Source of the DNA: Paenibacillus sp. LHD-117
GTDB taxonomy: Bacteria > Bacillota > Bacilli > Paenibacillales > Paenibacillaceae
Direction of reading: 5' to 3'
DNA length: 64,000 nucleotides
Assembly: GCF_030929555.1 (NCBI RefSeq)
Contig: NZ_JAVFVT010000026.1
Location: forward strand, 1 to 64,000
The position numbers were made by a program, and so were the translations under genes. The notes beneath the pieces are model-generated. The model was not told the DNA's origin and did not search any database. It saw only the letters and a list, made by a program, of their open reading frames with translations. Of this stretch, positions 61,101 to 64,000 are shown in pieces. Each line of letters begins with the position of its first letter. The stretch's first letter is position 1.

Positions 61101-63684
61101 TATTGGAATCGCCATCCAACTCAAAGCTTGAATTTGCCAGCAAGTTATCAGCTGCTGCCATCATATTTGTCGAGTACTCAAGGTTACCGTTCAACAAATA
61201 CCTACTTGCGGCAGTCTGAGTGTAAGGATCTGTTGATTCCGTTTGATTATTGCTTGCGTCATAACTGAAATTGCTTGTGTTCAAGTTGAAATCCCGTGAA
61301 CTAATCCTATTGTTCTGGCTGTCGTAGGTGTGTATCTCCGACTGATTTTCAGGAAGCTGTACACCGGTAACATTCCCGTTCGAGTCGTAGGTATACACAT
61401 AGACATTTACGGGATTGGTCTGCTGTCCAGGAGGCGTCACACCGGTAATATTGCCGTTCCCATCATAAGTGTAAACAAAAGCATAGGCATAATTTTCCGT
61501 CTTATTGACATTGGCTTCCTTTACCTGCGTGAGATTATTATTATTATCATACGCATAGGTTGTAACCGCTTTGTTTGCCGTATCCTGTGGATTTTCCGCA
61601 ATTTGGACGATATTATTGCTGGAATTATAAGTGTAGTCTTTTCTCCGCCCTTCACCATCAATGACCGACGTAACACTGTATGCCGTGTAATAGTTATAAT
61701 TAGTGGTGCTGGTCTGTACAGCACCATCGATCGTGATCGGCCTGCTGAAGCTGGTTACTCTGTCATTTGGTACGTCATATCCTACAGTTGTTGTTATATT
61801 TCTCTGGTCGGTTATGGTAGTCATGTTATGGGCAGAGTCGTAGCCCATTGTTACGAACTTTCCAGCCGGGTCGGTAACCTTTGTCAGGTTGTATGACGCA
61901 TCATACTCATAGTTTACCGTACGATTGGCCGAATTGTAGGTTATACTTGAAACATAACCGTTAGCGCCGTAGGCAATGGTTGTCGTCCTGCCCGAAGCAT
62001 CGGTGATCGTTGTAAGCTTACCTGAAATGTAGCTATAAGAAGTCGTATTGTTATTAGTATCTACCATAGAAGATATTTTACCGCTGTTATTGAAATTGAT
62101 TTTTGTACCGTCGGTTCGGGTTACCGTATAGGTATTGTCGCCATTCTTTACTAAGGTCAGGTATACCCCTCCGGCAGCTACATAACCTCCTCCAACTGCC
62201 TGTCCGAAGATATGAAGTGTGTCATCTCCGTCTATAAGCGTAATGGGACCGCTGCCTGAATCGACAAGCTGAGCTTCCACATTACTCTTCCAGCCATATC
62301 CGAACATACCTGCTACATTGGATTTACGGCTGTTGTAAGACCGATCAATGCTAACAGGCACACCTCTTCCGGGTATTGAAAAGTCGGTTTGTTGAAGTAC
62401 GAAGTTTCCGTTTGTTGGATTTACGCCATCTTCTGTATAGCCCCAGAAATCCTCAAGTCCGATGGGATCTATTGTATAATTGATCGTAAGTCTTGGCGTA
62501 TTGGTGCTTGCGTTAACCGTATTGAACGACCTATAAGGAGATGTGCCCTCATTCTTCTGCTTGAGCATGAATCCATAGTTTGGCAGTACACCATTATACC
62601 AGTCCTTCGCTAACTGGGTTATATCCCACTGCCAGTATGTACCGGATGCATTGCTGGTTACGGTCGATTCGGGCGTTGCATGGATTGTAGGCTGAGTATT
62701 CCATGTTACAGAACCCGTCCAACCGGAGGTTATTTTCAACAGGTCTACAGAGACATTGGTAGACTCTACTCTGGTCTGGTAAGCGTTGAAGTTTGCACTT
62801 GAAATTTTACTGTCGCTGGGGAGGCTCGGCAGATAAAATTGCTGCAGAGACCGCATCGTGCCATAATAGCCGCTATCATTTCCTGTATACATCAACGTAT
62901 TACTCGAATAGGACGAAGTGGGAAACGCACTGGAAACGAATGTATCCCGCAATATATTCCAGCTGTCGATCGTCGGGTCTATGGTAATGGGATATTGTGT
63001 GTCGGGATCTTCAAGGAATGTCTTGTCGGCTGTAACATCGACATAGGTTTTTCCGTTTTCATTTCGGAGCGTCAATGTAACTTTATCCGAATATTTACCG
63101 TTTGCATCGGTCATAAAGGGCTTTTCAAAATACCAGATTTTGTTGCCTTTGTTATCTCTAAATAGAATCGTTCCGTCCTTATCAACCGAAGCAGTTATTC
63201 CGCTCATCTTCAGTTCATATGAAAATACATTTTTGTTGTTATATTTGTTCAGAATGATGTCTTCCTTAACTGCGTCACCTTTTACCTGATATCGGACATC
63301 CGTATCCTTATAAAGTCCGGCATAAGTGATTTTGTCTTCTTTAATTGAGCCTTTGACTTTGTTTGCCAGTACAGGAACAATTGCTAGACTTTTACCTTCC
63401 TTTTCAACAGTAACAAGGTCACCTAATTCTGAATTGTCGGCAAATGTGGCGTTGAAGTCGTTAGCTCCGTTTTCATACTTCCCGGAAGTCTTTGCCTTAA
63501 GACTGTTATCGATCTTCTTCCACTTTTTATCTGCCCGATCCTGGTAAAACTTCGGCTCGAGATAGATTTCTTCAGTAAAGCTGCCATCCGGGTTGAGGAA
63601 CCTGGTGGAGTATTTTGTACGCTTGCTTGTTAATTCCAGCTTTTCCTTAGGAAGTTTATTCGGTATTTCACCGATATCAGCCAC
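58129..63684 (-). CDS. giant RHS/YD-repeat protein, polymorphic-toxin-like
   Basis: About 1851 residues. Order: a beta-rich N-terminal region (1-235); a DNRLRE-type domain (about 240-405; ILRDTFVSSAFPTSSYSS); an RHS entry domain (about 410-475; NPTNGNFVLQQTDFSIPGRG); YD repeats; two related carbohydrate-binding-like modules (about 845-1000 and 1008-1161, each beginning N-L-L-x-N-S-S-F-E); more YD repeats; and the RHS core end YYLMARYYDPNIGRFITRDT near 1680. After PSGHA (about 1728) comes a unique 120-residue tail with a Gly/Ala/Val helix. RHS barrels encapsulate and release the tail toxin. The start is a GTG without a good ribosome site. Confidence 0.88.
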   Translation of the reverse strand: MADIGEIPNKLPKEKLELTSKRTKYSTRFLNPDGSFTEEIYLEPKFYQDRADKKWKKIDNSLKAKTSGKYENGANDFNATFADNSELGDLVTVEKEGKSLAIVPVLANKVKGSIKEDKITYAGLYKDTDVRYQVKGDAVKEDIILNKYNNKNVFSYELKMSGITASVDKDGTILFRDNKGNKIWYFEKPFMTDANGKYSDKVTLTLRNENGKTYVDVTADKTFLEDPDTQYPITIDPTIDSWNILRDTFVSSAFPTSSYSSNTLMYTGNDSGYYGTMRSLQQFYLPSLPSDSKISSANFNAYQTRVESTNVSVDLLKITSGWTGSVTWNTQPTIHATPESTVTSNASGTYWQWDITQLAKDWYNGVLPNYGFMLKQKNEGTSPYRSFNTVNASTNTPRLTINYTIDPIGLEDFWGYTEDGVNPTNGNFVLQQTDFSIPGRGVPVSIDRSYNSRKSNVAGMFGYGWKSNVEAQLVDSGSGPITLIDGDDTLHIFGQAVGGGYVAAGGVYLTLVKNGDNTYTVTRTDGTKINFNNSGKISSMVDTNNNTTSYSYISGKLTTITDASGRTTTIAYGANGYVSSITYNSANRTVNYEYDASYNLTKVTDPAGKFVTMGYDSAHNMTTITDQRNITTTVGYDVPNDRVTSFSRPITIDGAVQTSTTNYNYYTAYSVTSVIDGEGRRKDYTYNSSNNIVQIAENPQDTANKAVTTYAYDNNNNLTQVKEANVNKTENYAYAFVYTYDGNGNITGVTPPGQQTNPVNVYVYTYDSNGNVTGVQLPENQSEIHTYDSQNNRISSRDFNLNTSNFSYDASNNQTESTDPYTQTAASRYLLNGNLEYSTNMMAAADNLLANSSFELDGDSNNWPDNWSQLVDTGKTATFAWSGTAKYGNKGVSISNPTGWAVVTSDFISVTATDKFIVSGYAKTTGTTSNSLIKVDFYNSSNVWISQQLSYALKGTHDWTRVQAVVDSIPAGTAKIKVSAGMDPGTGTAYFDGIQLEKGTVLSAYNLLDNSSFERDANADNYPDNWDRGALTSSDVKDTAEKHIGSYSYKITGQSGVNKYIKQRINISGDANTKLTLLGWSKQSGANPSGGYYNMQVAIHYTSGVTDWNNSNAFDKAASGWQHVAATVNPTASFDWIEVYYYYYNQTGTAWFDASRLEIGASHTFNTYDTNGNYVTSVKDPLGNTADYTYDAFGNVMTAEDPKNQTTSFQYDSRNLLTKVTDAKNGITTYGYGNAGNRTTVTDARNKTTTYEYNEFNRVSMITNPLNQAIQLGYNKNGQNTKVIYPKGDSITSSYNALNRLNGVSYNGVQKWGYTYDINGDVTSISNIAAGKTTDFTYDKNNRVTRMSEGANNRFDYGYDNNSNLTSLTLTAGASSVTHGYTYNSLNQLTALARNSSNLVKFVYDERGNVISARSSNGTYTSYEYDADNRLTVMKNYNAAGAVLDSYAYTYDANSNRTSIVTNSGTISYQYDALNQLIQETLLDGTTITYEYDAAGNRTKKMVGANITNYTYDSGNQLTAVNGQSYTYDANGNLTSNGPKTYVYNEVNQLIEVKNTGGSTIATFTYDDQGRRISMTASGSTSNFHYDGDKVVYVTDTNNNITSEYTWDAAGKPVTMRYNGATYYYHVDGHSSVTAMTDASGNTVAQYQYDAWGNIISQSGTMASINPYRYSGYRYDESTGLYYLMARYYDPNIGRFITRDTFHGFEEEPISLNQYAYSKNNPVNYYDPSGHAYKKIEYAYGMYIAFRSGWNWARIHFKITKGGLLVKGIDFYSDKLLDALWAVVVAGTGGAALTAGLVYVTSKRLLKNFLIKMIEKNTQKYKSSQSNWYTVLFEETFPLWGENTAGYRNSL

Positions 63685-63837
63685 AAGCTTGTTCTTCTGG
63701 GAAACACGCTGCGATTCTTCAGGGGAAGCAAGCGCACCAGATGCTCCAATAAGATTTGATAATAGAGTACCCCTCTCGAATGATGTGTAAACTATTATGA
63801 CGTAGATAATATACCACGGTCTGCCTTCGGTTAATAT
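63685..63837 (-). other. upstream in-frame extension of the RHS gene
   Basis: The RHS frame stays open to a TAG at 63838-63840. Residues just before the GTG read SNLIGASGALASPEESQRVS, which looks like the end of a signal peptide with a cleavage site after ALA. Further upstream the frame gives W-Y-I-I-Y-V-I-I-V-Y-T-S-F-E-R-G with no start codon. The secretion signal may be truncated. The remaining 160 bases to the window edge hold nothing identifiable. Confidence 0.5.
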
Positions 63838-64000
63838 CTAAATACTGCTGGTAATTAAACCTTTTATTGGGTTAAGTTTTAATACTGGAAACCAGCTCAC
63901 CATCCGAAAACTTCGTTAAGGTCTCATATCAACAAGTGTGAATTTTCACTCTGTGTGATTGGCTAAGAATGAAGTAAAGCTCTTCCTGCTAATTGCCTCT

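Overview
The window looks like a chromosomal segment of a spore-forming Gram-positive bacterium of the Paenibacillus/Cohnella type. This is inferred from gene content: a GerA-type spore germination operon, S-layer-homology (SLH) and stalk 'copper amine oxidase-like' domains on secreted proteins, FosB, HelD, strong AGGAGG-type ribosome binding sites, and a mostly GC-rich coding background broken by AT-rich patches. No rRNA, tRNA or CRISPR array was seen.

Layout, left to right. 0.2-8.1 kb: Nudix-GNAT fusion, HIT hydrolase, lipoprotein, class A penicillin-binding protein, then a copper P-type ATPase coupled to a TauE/DsbD-like membrane protein and facing a FixH/YtkA-like protein. 8.3-17.5 kb: a cobalamin riboswitch with a terminator, the BtuFCD-type importer, a repeat-rich spacer, and the run cobT-cobU-cbiB-cobS-cobD-cbiZ. 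Together these import and salvage corrinoids: CbiZ strips foreign cobinamides to cobyric acid, CobD and CbiB rebuild the side arm, CobU and CobT activate the two halves and CobS joins them. No corrin-ring biosynthesis genes are present. 17.6-32.3 kb: secreted stalk-domain protein, phosphodiester glycosidase, HrpB and HelD helicases, a CorC-like transporter, UppP, a TIMP-like surface protein and an unassigned transporter. 32.3-38.8 kb: DedA, beta-lactamase-fold hydrolase, fosfomycin resistance gene fosB overlapping an acetyltransferase gene, a eukaryotic-type HisA, an inositol-phosphatase-like enzyme and a degenerate Nudix protein.

38.9-41.7 kb is AT-rich at first: an AraC regulator and a secreted SLH-anchored esterase whose SLH tail returns to GC-rich host composition. 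41.9-45.9 kb is the germination operon gerAA-gerAC-small membrane protein-gerAB. 45.9-50.3 kb holds a sugar isomerase-like protein, a GMC oxidoreductase, an IclR regulator and a divergent HSL-type esterase, probably one catabolic unit. A PhoA-type phosphatase with a stalk domain follows.

52.2-57.9 kb is a decaying, AT-rich stretch. It holds two group II intron 5'-end remnants, each placed just after a terminator, a reverse transcriptase fragment, a DHH phosphoesterase fragment, a large perfect hairpin, a LysM amidase and a polysaccharide deacetylase. It also holds a fluoride riboswitch driving a crcB pair in which both genes look damaged: one has a compensated double frameshift and the other an in-frame stop. 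The right end (57.9-63.7 kb) is a very large RHS/YD-repeat polymorphic-toxin-like gene with a short hydrophobic C-terminal domain, followed by a 71-residue membrane protein that is the natural candidate immunity protein.
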